Shown: positions 63,041 through 64,000 of the stretch, piece after piece
How positions within the stretch are numbered: the first letter of the stretch is position 1
Layout: every line of letters starts with the position of its first letter
Assembly (NCBI GenBank): GCA_017983955.1
Contig: JAGOAJ010000011.1
Location: forward strand, 1 to 64,000
DNA: 64,000 nucleotides
Source of the DNA: Burkholderiaceae bacterium
GTDB lineage: Bacteria; Pseudomonadota; Gammaproteobacteria; Burkholderiales; Burkholderiaceae_B
Reading direction: 5' to 3'
Program-made: the position numbers and the translations under genes
Notes under the pieces: model-generated
The model's database searches: none
Told to the model about the DNA's origin: nothing
The model's input: the letters and a program-made list of their open reading frames with translations, nothing else

Positions 63041-64000
63041 ATCATCCCCGTCATAGTTACCACGGCGTAGTTGCCACCGTACCGGTCAGCATTCCCTATG
63101 TGCGCTACTCCACCCACAGCGCGCACTGGTGGCTGGGCAAGGCCTTAGGATCGCTGATACGCGGCGCAGGCATCGCCAAAGACGAGGTGGATGGCTTATG
63201 TGTATCCAGCTTCACCTTGGGGCCAGATACCGCCGTTGGCCTGGTTCAGCATCTAGGGCTAAGCCCACGCTGGTTGGATCATATCCCCATGGGCGGCGCC
63301 AGCGGCGTTGTGGCCCTGCGGCGCGCAGCCCGCGCCGTCCAGGCCGGCGACGCCGACATCATTGCCTGCGTCGCGGGCGACACCAACGAAGTCAGTTCTT
63401 TTCGCCACACCGTCAGTCAGTTTTCACGCTTCGCCCAGGACGCCGTCTACCCCTATGGCGCGGGTGGTCCCAATGCCAGCTTTGCCCTGCTGACCAAACA
63501 CTATATGCAGGCCACAGGCGCAACACGCGAAGACTTTGGCAAGTTGTGCGTGGCACAGCGCGATAATGCCTTGCGCTACCCGCACGCCCTGATGAAAAAG
63601 CCCCTGACCTTACAGCAGTATATGGAGGCCCGTGAAATCACCGACCCCATACACTTATTCGATTGCGTCATGCCCTGCGCCGGCGCCGATGGCTTCCTGG
63701 TCATGAGCGAAGCAAAAGCCCTGGAACTGAACCTGCCATTTGTTCGCATTCTATCCACCATAGAACGGCACAACGCCTATATCGAAGACCCCATACAAAT
63801 ACGGGGCGGCTGGGCGCTAGACCGCGAAGCCTTTTATGAACATGCTGGCGTGGGTCCTGCCGATGTTGACTTCCTGCAAGCCTATGACGACTACCCGGTA
63901 ATCAATATGATGCAGATAGAAGATCTGGGATTCTGTGCCAAGGGCGCGGCGCCGCAATTTGTGCGTGACCATAGCTTCACCATAGACGGCAGTTTCCCCT
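63037..64000 (+). CDS. Thiolase-fold protein without nucleophilic cysteine (Ltp2/SCP2-like), partial
   Basis: The first 321 residues are present; the right edge cuts the gene. The thiolase fold is clear (ALRRAARAVQAGDADIIACV; GFCAKGA). Where thiolases have the nucleophilic Cys the sequence reads MGGASGVVAL, as in non-thiolytic members such as the retro-aldolase Ltp2. A tyrosine motif AYDDYPVINMMQIEDLGF matches the YDxF region conserved in that group. It may cleave a beta-hydroxyacyl-CoA by retro-aldol reaction, usually with a DUF35 partner that could lie just beyond the window. The ATG overlaps the ligase stop. Confidence 0.82.
   Translation, partial: MNHPRHSYHGVVATVPVSIPYVRYSTHSAHWWLGKALGSLIRGAGIAKDEVDGLCVSSFTLGPDTAVGLVQHLGLSPRWLDHIPMGGASGVVALRRAARAVQAGDADIIACVAGDTNEVSSFRHTVSQFSRFAQDAVYPYGAGGPNASFALLTKHYMQATGATREDFGKLCVAQRDNALRYPHALMKKPLTLQQYMEAREITDPIHLFDCVMPCAGADGFLVMSEAKALELNLPFVRILSTIERHNAYIEDPIQIRGGWALDREAFYEHAGVGPADVDFLQAYDDYPVINMMQIEDLGFCAKGAAPQFVRDHSFTIDGSFP

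Noticed and set aside
1-64000. Search for tRNA/rRNA genes, CRISPR arrays, insertion sequences, integrases and phage genes
   Set aside because: No cloverleaf-like segments, direct-repeat arrays, transposase or integrase motifs were seen in the intergenic regions or reading frames.

Overview
The window looks like chromosomal DNA of an aerobic betaproteobacterium of the order Burkholderiales, most likely an Alcaligenaceae relative (Bordetella/Achromobacter/Pusillimonas type). The evidence is an aa3 cytochrome oxidase locus in the usual betaproteobacterial order (ctaC, ctaD, small protein, DUF2970, ctaE, twin-TM protein, surf1, ctaA, ctaB, sco), a PhaM-like granule protein beside glmU, and an rpoH gene preceded by a CIRCE operator. 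The organism is inferred from gene content only. I see no tRNA, rRNA, insertion sequence, integrase or CRISPR array.

Region 1 (1-11.8 kb) is catabolic. An iron/polyamine-type ABC importer (binding protein, fused permease, ATPase cut by the left edge) and a GntR/FCD regulator face a plus-strand operon: FAH-family hydrolase, ornithine-cyclodeaminase-family protein, gentisate-dioxygenase-like bicupin, and a complete Rieske oxygenase (beta, alpha, ferredoxin, FAD reductase) with an NTF2-like protein at the end. Two copies of a 12-bp palindrome lie between regulator and operon. The set suggests hydroxylation of a salicylate- or aminobenzoate-like acid to a gentisate-like intermediate, then ring cleavage.

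Region 2 (11.9-18.2 kb) is mixed: metallophosphoesterase, two EamA transporters, TetR regulator, MipA/OmpV outer-membrane protein, isochorismatase-like hydrolase and an NlpD-like lipoprotein.

Region 3 (18.2-29.3 kb) is a visibly AT-richer minus-strand cluster: IclR regulator, acyl-CoA dehydrogenase, two-subunit class I CoA-transferase-like protein, NMT1/TauABC-type importer, three CaiB/BaiF-family proteins (one racemase-like) and a crotonase. It reads as uptake plus CoA-dependent breakdown of an unidentified organic acid. Several enzymes lack textbook catalytic residues.

Region 4 (29.6-51.3 kb) is mostly housekeeping: an atypical SDR, glmS, an Lrp regulator, the series NUDIX-phaM-glmU-MFS-glycosyltransferase, the cytochrome oxidase locus with heme A and copper assembly genes, a large CPA1 antiporter with a cyclic-nucleotide-binding-like domain, and rpoH.

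Region 5 (51.3-64 kb) begins with an AT-richer two-gene module of unknown function (DUF1828-like) with its own terminator, then a nitroreductase, a VOC protein and a MarR regulator. The last 9 kb is a plus-strand operon joining an indolepyruvate:ferredoxin oxidoreductase-like pair to a two-component Rieske dioxygenase, an acyl-CoA ligase and a thiolase-fold protein lacking the nucleophilic cysteine. The three best candidates for undescribed biology are the IclR/CaiB/IpdAB-like cluster, the Ior-Rieske-ligase-thiolase operon, and the DUF1828 module.
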